Shown here one piece after another: positions 1 to 6,402 of a stretch of DNA of 9,556 bases. This DNA comes from Methylococcaceae bacterium (GTDB taxonomy: Bacteria > Pseudomonadota > Gammaproteobacteria > Methylococcales > Methylomonadaceae). The notes below the pieces were generated by a model. It was not told where the DNA came from. It ran no database searches and saw nothing but the letters and a program-made list of their open reading frames with translations. Positions within the stretch are counted from its first letter, which is position 1, and the number at the start of each line of letters is the position of its first letter. The stretch covers positions 1 to 9,556 of the forward strand of contig PMDM01000242.1 in the NCBI GenBank assembly GCA_003155565.1, read 5' to 3'. The position numbers and the translations under genes were made by a program.

Positions 1-23
1 ACCCGACGAGTCAAGATAAGCAT
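1..23 (-). CDS. csrA: Carbon storage regulator CsrA, first codons only (runs off the left edge)
   Basis: The minus strand from 23 to 1 reads ATG CTT ATC TTG ACT CGT CGG GT, giving MLILTRR followed by a codon starting GT (valine). MLILTRRVGE is the hallmark N-terminus of CsrA/RsmA. CsrA is a small homodimeric RNA-binding protein that binds GGA motifs in 5' leaders and blocks or stimulates translation of target mRNAs. An AGGGAG Shine-Dalgarno lies 5 nt upstream (29-34), and an extended -10 promoter lies at 86-94, so the start is well supported. Only 23 bases are visible, so the rest of the protein cannot be checked. It is transcribed in the same direction as the gene pair at 360-2596 but has its own promoter. 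Confidence 0.85.
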
Positions 24-79
24 GGTTACTCCCTATTTGCATTAAAAACCCGCTGCTCTTTAACAGCATCCTACCAAGG
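24..79 (-). promoter_or_regulatory. csrA 5' leader with RBS and possible CsrA autoregulatory site
   Basis: The leader contains one AGGAT motif (68-72), a small hairpin GCTG/CAGC (52-55 with 64-67), and the AGGGAG ribosome binding site at 29-34. CsrA is known in other bacteria to bind GGA motifs, one of them often within the Shine-Dalgarno, to control its own translation. The GGA beside a hairpin and the purine-rich RBS are compatible with that, but the RBS itself reads GGGAG rather than GGA, so autoregulation is only a suggestion. Confidence 0.35.
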
Positions 80-85
80 GCGAGG

Positions 86-94
86 ATTATAACA
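86..94 (-). promoter_or_regulatory. Extended -10 promoter of csrA
   Basis: The minus strand reads TGTTATAAT, a perfect TATAAT with the TG of an extended -10 element. No convincing -35 hexamer is seen 16-18 nt upstream, where there is a T-run, which fits an extended -10 promoter. The predicted start is near position 79, giving a leader of about 55 nt. This is inference from sequence only. Confidence 0.6.
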
Positions 95-292
95 GTTTTA
101 TGTGATAAAAAAAGCCTGCGATTCCGATCAATCTTAAACGGCTTCAGTTGGTGGCTGGGGTGTCATGCTGCGTACGGGATTTTTGTCTCTGCTCTTTTGC
201 AGCGTTTTATCGCTGTATTGCTTGCTGACGAAGGACTTTGTTTTTTTAGATTCAACCCATGACAAGCTTAGGAATATTTAAGATTACTGCCT

Positions 293-328
293 GTGAAATA
301 TTTCACTACAAAATTTGCGAAATATTTC
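293..328. repeat. Two near-identical AT-rich palindromes, centres 24 bp apart
   Basis: GTGAAATATTTCAC at 293-306 is a perfect 14-bp palindrome. GAAATATTTC at 319-328 repeats its 10-bp core. Centres lie 24 bp apart in the gap between the end of the acetyltransferase/peptidase gene and the csrA promoter. They could be a paired operator, a cruciform or part of a weak terminator. No regulator can be named. The remainder of the 95-359 gap holds no gene I can support, only a small CAGCG/CGCTG hairpin at 200-215. Confidence 0.45.
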
Positions 329-359
329 ATATCTTCAGCGCTGCTTGAAATACACGGTT

Positions 360-1487
360 TTACGCTAAGCCCGGCCAAACAATCACCGCTGTCCGTAAAC
401 GATTTTTGCCGAAGCAGGACATACGGTCGAAATCTTCGCGGGCGATGGGGATAAACTGGCAATCGAGTTCGCTTTGGCGGCGTTCGTCGGGGTCGGAGTC
501 GTGCATGTAGAGGCAATCGTCATCAAAGCCACTCATCACCACCCAGTGCGGGGCTTTTTTCCTATCCATCAGAAAGGTGCTTATCAATATCAGGGGTATG
601 GCTCCAGCCTTGAATGTGCTGATGAGTTCATCTTGGGTAATGTTGGCGGTGTGGATCTGGATGCCTTGCTCGGTTGCTTGGCGTTTGAAGCCGTTATCCA
701 CCAGATCGACAATCTGTTTTTTGTCTTCGTTGCGTACCCCGTCGATGAATAAGGTGCCAGTTTGGTTGATCCAGACTTCCACACCGAACAGCCGTCGTTT
801 AGCTGCCAGCGCCAAGCCTATCGGATGACAGCCGCCGTGTCCTGAAGTCATGAAAATAGTTGTGGCTTCCCGCCAGATGTTGATTTCTTCTTCCTGCGAG
901 GGTTGGTAAGCCCGGTTGAGTCCGTGCATCGCCATCATGAGTGCGGCGGGGCCGCAGGTAAAGTGGGTGGTTTGCTTTAACCAATGCACGGAGCGGTGCT
1001 GTAAGGTGTCGCTGTATTGGCGGATGCGTTTCTGGTAACGTAGCGCGTCTTTGTGGTCTTGGTAATAATCCCGGTAGATGCCGAATTTTTGGTAACCCAG
1101 CGCTTCGTAAAGTTTGATTGCCGGGGTGTTATCGACGCTGACCTCAAGCCTTAAATACAGCCTGCCATCATCATGTGCGGCTTGTTCACCAGCCAGGATA
1201 AGTTGTTTGGCTATGCCTGCGCCCCGGCGTTGATGGGCAACTGCGAGCGAATACATTCGCGCCAGCCGTGTGCCCGGATGGTAAATGATAAGGATATAAG
1301 CGACGACCACGTTTGCCGCTTCTGCCACCAGCAACGCCCGGTGTTCTGCCGTTATCCAGTGCCGGAAACTACGTCGGCTTAATTTGTCAGTGTCAAAACT
1401 GGCATTTTCCAAGGTGACCAGATCGTCAAGATCACTGAGTTGGGCGTGGCGGATTGGGATATTTTCCTTGCGCATCAAAGCAATCAT
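360..1487 (-). CDS. GNAT N-acetyltransferase fused to a C39/papain-like cysteine peptidase
   Basis: This is a 375-residue two-domain protein. Residues about 10-155 are a RimI-like GNAT fold with the acetyl-CoA loop QRRGAG at 86-91 and the typical DNTPAIKLYEALGY helix region at 119-132. Residues about 165-375 form a C39-like papain-fold domain. Its candidate catalytic residues are Cys178 (HFTCGPA), His314 (APHWVVM) and an Asp in HDSDP (329-332), so both domains look active. Its start ATG (1487) overlaps the stop of the upstream DUF2817 gene as ATGA, showing translational coupling. A second ATG at codon 5 (1475) is possible, and neither has a strong RBS. Such fusions are known near RLAN-type RimK amidoligases, and one lies divergently at 2991. 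I infer that the enzyme acetylates and/or cleaves the amidoligase product. The substrate is unknown. Confidence 0.88.
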   Translation of the reverse strand: MIALMRKENIPIRHAQLSDLDDLVTLENASFDTDKLSRRSFRHWITAEHRALLVAEAANVVVAYILIIYHPGTRLARMYSLAVAHQRRGAGIAKQLILAGEQAAHDDGRLYLRLEVSVDNTPAIKLYEALGYQKFGIYRDYYQDHKDALRYQKRIRQYSDTLQHRSVHWLKQTTHFTCGPAALMMAMHGLNRAYQPSQEEEINIWREATTIFMTSGHGGCHPIGLALAAKRRLFGVEVWINQTGTLFIDGVRNEDKKQIVDLVDNGFKRQATEQGIQIHTANITQDELISTFKAGAIPLILISTFLMDRKKAPHWVVMSGFDDDCLYMHDSDPDERRQSELDCQFIPIAREDFDRMSCFGKNRLRTAVIVWPGLA

Positions 1488-2596
1488 TTAGCAGACAATC
1501 CCTGTATAGCTTGTGCGATCACCTGTCTGGCGCGGAACAAGACCATAGCTTTCCAAGCATCATCATCCGGGTAAAAATGCTGGCGCATGTGTTTGCTGTG
1601 TTCCAATCGGTCTATCCTATTGTCTTGTTGCGCCCAAAGTTGATGGTCTTTTAACAGAACTTCAAAGAGTTGGTCGGTTGAATAGGTGCCAAATTCCAGC
1701 GTGACATGGCAACTGCGCCGGTTCATGATGTCATGCCAGGCATAATCCATTAACCCGGTTTTGGGAACGGAGCTGGAAGTGCCGAGTGCAGGTAAAGTTA
1801 CCGAATCGCCATACCAATGATGAGCAACCTGAACGCCATAGCTCCCGGAATGATGGTCGCATATGATTTCCCCATAGCCATAAGGCCCAAGACCGCTGTG
1901 TAGGTCGATGACCGCTATATCGCGCTCGTGTAATTTGTATTGCAACATAAGGTCTTCGGTAACCCGCCGACCATGCGCAGGTTTTTTGCCGCCATAAAAA
2001 GGCCAAGCCGGATCAGCATACTGTCCGCCGCTGATTGCCATTTCCAGTGCATCCCGGCCATGTTTGCGTTCAAATTCTGAAGAAACAATTTTCCTTTGCG
2101 CTTTATCGGCTGAAGACAAGGCTTTTCTGAATAAGGCATAATCCGAATTTTCCGGTAACGGTTTGGAAAAATCCACTGCATTACGGTTTAGGTCTACGCC
2201 ATCTTCATCGCATCGGCGTAGCCAAGCGTAGCCCCAAGGTGTCAGCGCATGGACGATCAATACAGCGGTATCCGTCGGGATAGCAAGCTGCCCGCTGGCA
2301 ATCAAGCCGATATGATCAAGCTCAACCGCGCTGCCGACAAAGCCTTCAACACCGTGCGTTCCAGCGAGCAACACCAGGACTTTGGCAGCATTTTCTGGGC
2401 CAAGCCATACGGTATCGGTCAGAAGCGGCTGTCCATTGGGTGTATTGCCTGGGCACGGATAAGCCTTATGCTGGATTTGGGCAAATACAGGCAGTTCTAC
2501 CAGATACAGCAAGCGTTCTCTTGCAGCAACGTAACCGTCTGGGAAAACGCCAGTATTTATCGGTTTATACGTTAGATAGGAAGACATTTCAGCCAC
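1484..2596 (-). CDS. DUF2817 family protein, M14-like zinc carboxypeptidase/deacylase
   Basis: This 370-residue protein has the metal-site pattern of the M14 carboxypeptidase / succinylglutamate-desuccinylase fold. It shows H81-G-V-E84 (AGTHGVEGF), a DLNRN motif at 135-139 corresponding to the substrate-binding Asn-Arg, H233 in DLHSG, and Glu301 in TLEFGT as the likely general base. All key residues are present, so it is probably an active Zn-dependent hydrolase of a C-terminal amino acid or N-acyl amide. No signal peptide is seen, so it is likely cytoplasmic. The start is GTG at 2596 or, three codons later, ATG at 2587; neither has a clear Shine-Dalgarno. It is the first gene of a two-gene unit with the GNAT-C39 gene (4-nt overlap) behind a promoter at 2656-2684. 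Its natural substrate is not known. Hydrolysis of a product of the divergent amidoligase is my inference. Confidence 0.85.
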   Translation of the reverse strand: MAEMSSYLTYKPINTGVFPDGYVAARERLLYLVELPVFAQIQHKAYPCPGNTPNGQPLLTDTVWLGPENAAKVLVLLAGTHGVEGFVGSAVELDHIGLIASGQLAIPTDTAVLIVHALTPWGYAWLRRCDEDGVDLNRNAVDFSKPLPENSDYALFRKALSSADKAQRKIVSSEFERKHGRDALEMAISGGQYADPAWPFYGGKKPAHGRRVTEDLMLQYKLHERDIAVIDLHSGLGPYGYGEIICDHHSGSYGVQVAHHWYGDSVTLPALGTSSSVPKTGLMDYAWHDIMNRRSCHVTLEFGTYSTDQLFEVLLKDHQLWAQQDNRIDRLEHSKHMRQHFYPDDDAWKAMVLFRARQVIAQAIQGLSAK

Positions 2597-2655
2597 GCAG
2601 CTTTCACGCTGGTTTGTTGTTTACCGGATTTCATGAAATATTACTCGCTGAATTC

Positions 2656-2684
2656 ATAATACAAGTGCAGAAACTCTTTGTAAA
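2656..2684 (-). promoter_or_regulatory. Predicted sigma70 promoter of the DUF2817 / GNAT-C39 unit
   Basis: On the minus strand TTTACA (2679-2684) and TATTAT (2656-2661) are separated by exactly 17 nt, each one mismatch from consensus. The start would fall near 2649, giving a 5' UTR of about 53-62 nt before the GTG 2596 or ATG 2587 start. Confidence 0.5.
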
Positions 2685-2775
2685 AAAATGGGTCTAGCTT
2701 CAGAATGAATACACAAGGACTGAACGAACATCCTACCTTACCTAAGGCATCTCTGAACAAGTTGATTCCGCTCAT

Positions 2776-2838
2776 GGTTCGACAGGCTCACCACGAACGG
2801 AAGCAACGACTTACCGTTCATCCTGAGCTTGTCGAAGG
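2776..2838. repeat. REP-like inverted repeat (hairpin), copy A
   Basis: The arms are 2776-2800 and 2814-2838 (25 nt each, 19 of 25 positions complementary) around a 13-nt loop. The arms carry CCGTTC, TGAGC and TGTCGAA blocks. Both arms match those of the hairpin at 5960-6016, so this is a dispersed element. Similar sequences are common between genes in many proteobacterial genomes. Here it sits between the divergent DUF2817 and RimK-like genes. Open frames across it (for example, ones encoding VRQAHHER-type peptides) are artefacts. Confidence 0.8.
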
Positions 2839-2971
2839 ACTTAATCAGAGTTTCCCTAAATGGAATCGCAGTGACCAAACCATCAAACTGATATTCATTG
2901 TATCTATTAACGACACATCTTTGTAACTTACGGGAACTAACATTTCCTGACAACGGTTTTATTTCCTTTTT

Positions 2972-2978
2972 AAGGAGG
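2972..2978 (+). promoter_or_regulatory. Strong Shine-Dalgarno that fixes the RimK-like start
   Basis: AAGGAGG lies 12 nt before ATG 2991. This supports 2991 rather than the upstream in-frame ATG at 2898, which would add 31 residues with no family similarity. The next residues, MARTLLVVDS, are typical of the family's N-terminus. Confidence 0.8.
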
Positions 2979-2990
2979 ACAGCTTCACCT

Positions 2991-4463
2991 ATGGCACGAA
3001 CCCTTTTGGTTGTCGATTCATTATCGGACTGGAGTCCGTATTACCCCAGCGATCAAGTCATCACTTTTGAGACTTATCTTGCCACGGAAAAGGAAGATTC
3101 CGAGCATCGAGTACGTATTATCAATCTTTGCAGCAGTTATACCTATTTATCCGATGGTTACTATTGTTCGTTACTGGCTGAGGCGCGGGGGCATCACGTT
3201 ATCCCTTCCGTGAAGGTATTGAATGACATAGAAAAAAAAGCACTGTATCAGCTTCAGCTTGAAGATTTGTCGGAAACCTTGGAACGGGTTTTTAAGGATC
3301 AGGACAAAAAAGATGAAATCAAGGTACTGAGCTATTTTGGCACGACGCAAGAACCCGCTTTTCAGGATTTGGCAAGATTATTGTTTGAACGCTTTTCCTG
3401 CCCCATCATGGAAGTGACGCTGAGTTATGGGCAACAATGGGAAATTACCGATTTAAAAGCTGTATCGCACCGCGAGCTTGATGATGAAAATGAAACCCTG
3501 TTTGCGTCTGCGTTGGATAAATTCAGCAAAAAGGTATGGCGCAAAGGCCGGACCCGTAAGACGGCACGCTACGATCTTGCCATACTGGTTAACCCTTCAG
3601 AAGCTATGCCACCCAGTAATCGAGGTGCATTAAAAAAATTTATCAGCATAGGTAGGGAGCTGGGCATCGAAATAGAACTGATTACCCAACAACATTACGG
3701 ACGATTGCCGGAGTTTGATGCGTTATTCATTCGTGAAACCACAGCGATAGACCATCACACCTACCGTTTTGCTAAAAAGGCAGAGGCCGAAGGTTTGGTG
3801 GTAATTGATGATCCGACTTCCATCCTGCGTTGTACCAATAAGGTCTATCTGGCGGATTTATTCCGTACCCATAAAGTGCCGTCGCCCAAAACCTGGATAC
3901 TGCACAAAGGCAATAGCGAGCATTTGGATCAGTTGGAAAACAAGGCTGGATTTCCTGTGGTCATTAAAATTCCTGATGGTTCTTTTTCCAAAGGTATCGT
4001 CAAAGTTCAAAATCGGCAGGAGCTTGATGTAAAAGTTGCTGAATTATTCCAAAAATCCGCCTTGCTATTAGCCCAGGAATTTCTTTATACCGATTTCGAC
4101 TGGCGAATTGGCGTGTTTAATAACAAGGCCTTATATGCGTGCCGGTATTACATGGTCAAAAACCACTGGCAAATTTACCGCCACGGCGAAAAGCGCACGG
4201 ACAGCGGCCATTTTGAAACCATGCCGACGTTTGAAGCGCCTAAATCTGTACTCGATGCCGCCTTAAAAGCCAGCCAAACCATAGGCAATGGGCTTTATGG
4301 CGTGGATGTGAAGGAAAAAGACGGTAAGGGCTATGTGATAGAGGTTAATGACAACCCGAACATTGACCGGGGTGTTGAAGATAAATATTTAGGTGACGAG
4401 TTGTATAGGCAGGTTATGGCGGAATTTTTGCGGCGGATGGAGAATAGTAGTAAGGGGATATAG
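2991..4463 (+). CDS. RimK-family ATP-grasp amidoligase with N-terminal RLAN domain
   Basis: The protein has 490 residues from ATG 2991. Residues about 1-190 match the RLAN (RimK-like ATP-grasp N-terminal) domain, with the conserved INLCSSYTYLSDGYYCSLL region (44-62) and AEARGHHV. Residues about 195-480 form an ATP-grasp domain: Lys326 in FPVVIKIPDG, the glycine-rich loop SFSKGI (331-336), the DFDWRIGV strand (368-375) and the metal-binding EVNDNPN (451-457). Family members use ATP to form an acyl-phosphate and ligate an amino acid, often glutamate, to a carboxylate or peptide. The length argues against being canonical RimK (about 300 aa), which modifies ribosomal protein S6. The gene is divergent from the GNAT-C39 and DUF2817 genes, which suggests one pathway that builds, acetylates and trims a peptide-like product. 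The acceptor is unknown. Confidence 0.9.
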   Translation: MARTLLVVDSLSDWSPYYPSDQVITFETYLATEKEDSEHRVRIINLCSSYTYLSDGYYCSLLAEARGHHVIPSVKVLNDIEKKALYQLQLEDLSETLERVFKDQDKKDEIKVLSYFGTTQEPAFQDLARLLFERFSCPIMEVTLSYGQQWEITDLKAVSHRELDDENETLFASALDKFSKKVWRKGRTRKTARYDLAILVNPSEAMPPSNRGALKKFISIGRELGIEIELITQQHYGRLPEFDALFIRETTAIDHHTYRFAKKAEAEGLVVIDDPTSILRCTNKVYLADLFRTHKVPSPKTWILHKGNSEHLDQLENKAGFPVVIKIPDGSFSKGIVKVQNRQELDVKVAELFQKSALLLAQEFLYTDFDWRIGVFNNKALYACRYYMVKNHWQIYRHGEKRTDSGHFETMPTFEAPKSVLDAALKASQTIGNGLYGVDVKEKDGKGYVIEVNDNPNIDRGVEDKYLGDELYRQVMAEFLRRMENSSKGI

Positions 4464-4499
4464 GGTGGGATGATGGTAAATCAATTTGGTATTCAGGGC

Positions 4500-4528
4500 G
4501 TAGGGCGGTTTCGCGCGAGCAAACCGCC
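4500..4528 (+). repeat. REP-like hairpin 1, with 5' GTAG
   Basis: GTAGGG is followed by a perfect 8-bp stem GGCGGTTT (4504-4511) / AAACCGCC (4521-4528). The 5' GTAG tetranucleotide before a palindrome is the signature of REP sequences associated with RAYT (Y1 transposase). It pairs with an inverted copy at 4628-4656. Confidence 0.7.
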
Positions 4529-4627
4529 ATGCCAAGAAATGCAACTTGTTACCTCCATACAACCCAGCATAAAAAATTCTGCTCGGAAACATGCGGACAA
4601 GGTTCGGTTAAAGTAAGCTTCGTTTAT

Positions 4628-4656
4628 GGTGGATTGCTAAAGCGAATCCACCCTAC
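4628..4656 (-). repeat. REP-like hairpin 2, inverted partner of hairpin 1
   Basis: Read on the minus strand this 29-mer matches hairpin 1 at 22 of 29 positions. The stem is GGTGGATT (4628-4635) / AATCCACC (4645-4652), flanked by CCCTAC (4651-4656), the complement of GTAGGG. Stem differences from hairpin 1 are compensated on both sides, so pairing is conserved. Together 4500-4656 form a 157-bp BIME-like pair between two genes. Confidence 0.7.
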
Positions 4657-4661
4657 AATTC

Positions 4662-4683
4662 ACCCGTCTTACGGGTTTTTTTT
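4662..4683 (+). terminator. Terminator-like hairpin directly before the next gene's RBS
   Basis: Stem ACCCGT (4662-4667) / ACGGGT (4671-4676), loop CTT, then an unbroken T-run to 4683. This is a good intrinsic-terminator shape. It may end the RimK-like transcript. It also lies only 6 nt before the Shine-Dalgarno of the gene at 4703, so it could act as an attenuator for that gene. Confidence 0.6.
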
Positions 4684-4702
4684 ATCCACAGGAGAATAGA
4701 TT

Positions 4703-5458
4703 ATGTGCCAAGATACCCCAGAAGAGCAGTCCTTCTTCCGCGATCTACAGAACAGATTCACTACATCTTTTAATTCGGCGATTCAGGATTACAACGCCTT
4801 GAGGCCTCATATCGATCAGCTCATACAGCAAAATTCGGCCTATCGCGGGGCAATGATCGAGGGTGCAACCTCGATGATTACCAACAGGATTAATGGAGCC
4901 TATGCCCTCTATCGATCCCCCCAGGCTTTTTACAATGCCGGTCTCAGCGGTTTTAAATGGGCCTACTATTTTGCCCGTAACAACGACTTAAACAGCGATG
5001 TACGCCACGCAGGCATGGCCGCACTCTACAGCCACATGTGGCCGCTTTCCTTACGTGGTGTTGCCACTGTCGCCGTTACAGGCGTAGATATGTCACGCGG
5101 CGGCGTACAGGAGCTTGAGGAACATGTCCGCACACGCTATGAACAGCAGCGCAATGCGTTGATATTCAGTGGCGGCCTTAGTATGGGATTGACGCAGGTT
5201 TTCAAACAGGCGGGGGCTGTCGTCCAAACAGACTTACAGCGTAGAATGGTGCGTAGTTCTATGCGTACCTGGCAAGTCACAGGACTGGTAGGTTTTTGTT
5301 ACGGACTCAGCCTTCTACATAATACGATGGAGGGCAGCGGTGTTTTTGGTAGCTATTTAACTGAGAAACGTGATGCCTTTATCTCGCGCACCCCTAACTC
5401 TGAACTGAAATCATTCGAAGACGCAGCGAAAGATGCCGTTATCCATCGTAAGGTCTGA
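4703..5458 (+). CDS. Unrecognised 251-residue protein, possibly membrane-associated
   Basis: I do not recognise a family. The start is well supported: AGGAG (4690-4694) lies 8 nt before ATG 4703. The N-terminal 60 residues are polar and likely helical (MCQDTPEEQSFFRDLQNRF). Residues about 60-130 are rich in Ala, Gly, Tyr and Ser. Residues 138-150 are charged. Two moderately hydrophobic glycine-rich stretches follow at about 152-165 (NALIFSGGLSMGLT) and 191-206 (VTGLVGFCYGLSLLH), which could be membrane segments or amphipathic helices. The C-terminus is polar. No signal peptide and no catalytic motif are visible. It is a lone gene flanked on both sides by REP-like repeats (4628-4656 and 5468-5495) and preceded at once by a terminator-like hairpin. 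Codon use looks normal for a real gene. Function is unknown. Confidence 0.7.
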   Translation: MCQDTPEEQSFFRDLQNRFTTSFNSAIQDYNALRPHIDQLIQQNSAYRGAMIEGATSMITNRINGAYALYRSPQAFYNAGLSGFKWAYYFARNNDLNSDVRHAGMAALYSHMWPLSLRGVATVAVTGVDMSRGGVQELEEHVRTRYEQQRNALIFSGGLSMGLTQVFKQAGAVVQTDLQRRMVRSSMRTWQVTGLVGFCYGLSLLHNTMEGSGVFGSYLTEKRDAFISRTPNSELKSFEDAAKDAVIHRKV

Positions 5459-5467
5459 TTGTAACGC

Positions 5468-5495
5468 GTAAGGGGATTCGTCTTGGCAATCCACC
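5468..5495 (+). repeat. REP-like hairpin 3 (degenerate copy)
   Basis: It starts GTAAGGGGATTCG and ends GGCAATCCACC. Against the minus-strand reading of 4628-4656 it differs by three substitutions and two single-base indels. The core stem GGATT/AATCC is kept. It begins 9 bp after the stop of the 4703-5458 gene. Confidence 0.6.
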
Positions 5496-5585
5496 AAAAT
5501 GGAACCCGATAATGCACAGTATAGTTACGTCTCATGCCAAAAAGCCCTCCTTCGAGCGAGGCTCATTGAAACGTGCTTATTCACC

Positions 5586-5652
5586 TCCCCCTTTGAAAAA
5601 GGGGGATTTAGAGGGATTTATTTTAAATAATATCCCCTAATCCCTCTTTTTC
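5586..5652. repeat. Nested inverted repeat
   Basis: TCCCCCTTT (5586-5594) pairs perfectly with AAAGGGGGA (5598-5606). A larger imperfect inverted repeat uses 5596-5619 and 5630-5652 (AAAAAGGGGGATTT... against ...AATCCCTCTTTTT) with an AT-rich apex. The two pairings exclude each other, so the strand could switch between folds. Similar intergenic repeats occur widely in bacteria. Confidence 0.55.
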
Positions 5653-5662
5653 AATGCCGTAA

Positions 5663-5689
5663 GGCGCAATAACCATCGGGCATTGTGCC
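5663..5689. repeat. Small inverted repeat
   Basis: GGCGCAAT (5663-5670) pairs with ATTGTGCC (5682-5689) with one G-T pair, around an 11-nt loop. It follows closely after the nested repeat at 5586-5652 and may belong to the same dispersed element. Confidence 0.4.
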
Positions 5690-5932
5690 GTATTATTCAA
5701 ACTCATACAAATCCCTTCACACCCACCCCAATCAAGGGGATAAACGCCTTCCCAGACCCAACGCCTGACTACGTTAAGCAAAGCGTAGTTACTTTATGGC
5801 ATTTGTCTAGTAATTCCTATTTGTGCCGTCTACCGACCTGATGTGTACTGGAACTTCTCGCCCCTACTCGCCAGATACCGACCAAGGCCGTAGATACCGT
5901 CTTAAAAGTCTACATGTAAAAGCGTAATTATT

Positions 5933-6042
5933 GATTCGGCCTTGTGAAGTCTTAAATTTCCGTTCACCTTGAGCCTGTGGAAGGCTTATGTGCTTCGACA
6001 AGCTCAGCACGAACGGTTCTTCATAAATTAAAAGGCCGAATC
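5933..6042. repeat. REP-like hairpin copy B inside an 11-bp perfect inverted repeat
   Basis: The inner arms 5960-5984 and 5992-6016 match the arms of the hairpin at 2776-2838, with the same CCGTTC, TGAGC and TGTCGAA blocks and a 7-nt loop here. This is enclosed by GATTCGGCCTT (5933-5943) and its exact complement AAGGCCGAATC (6032-6042). The outer repeat is absent around copy A. The whole 110-bp unit resembles a small non-autonomous mobile element or a long stem-loop. Confidence 0.6.
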
Positions 6043-6386
6043 TATAGTACATCCGCTATAGGGCGGAAACCCTTTAGATTCCACTTCCACTATTGAAATC
6101 GGTTAGATGCTTTGATAGTCGAACTGATTGTTTACACACTTTACCGCTCTGGCTATTTCAAGCTATAGCGTCAATAGACTTGGTAATCCTCCTGTTTTTA
6201 AACTTAGTCGACAGTTTTTCGTAGACGATGGTTAATAATCCATTCAGGTCGGCCAGGACTTTGAAGGTCTGCAATCCGATACCTGTGAAGGCCAGGATTT
6301 GGCCGTGAGTTGCCTGTCATTACAGTATCAAGATCAACGACAGCTATCCGGAAACCTTTGCGTCAGCACCCGAACTACGACGGTCG

Positions 6387-6402
6387 CCTCCGACTGCGGA
6401 GG
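6387..6402. repeat. Perfect GC-rich hairpin in the gene-poor region
   Basis: CCTCCG (6387-6392), loop ACTG, CGGAGG (6397-6402). There is no T-run on either side, so it does not look like a terminator. It may be part of a larger structured element. Confidence 0.4.

Noticed and set aside
54..65. Plus-strand TGCTCTTTAACA, identical to the rRNA-operon boxA antitermination site
   Set aside because: It lies opposite the csrA leader on the minus strand, with no rRNA gene in sight and a convergent gene downstream. Most likely coincidence with the csrA leader hairpin.
268..516. Minus-strand 82-codon open frame
   Set aside because: It overlaps the end of the GNAT-C39 gene in another frame and runs through the AT palindromes. 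A shadow with no family features.
2705..2953. Open frames on both strands across the hairpin at 2776-2838
   Set aside because: They are translations of the REP-like repeat, a common annotation artefact, and lack ribosome binding sites.
2898..2990. Upstream ATG extending the RimK-like protein by 31 residues
   Set aside because: The strong AAGGAGG lies just before ATG 2991, and the RLAN family begins at that methionine.
5864..6052. Minus-strand 62-codon open frame
   Set aside because: It is built largely from the hairpin repeat at 5933-6042, and no ribosome binding site or family match is seen.
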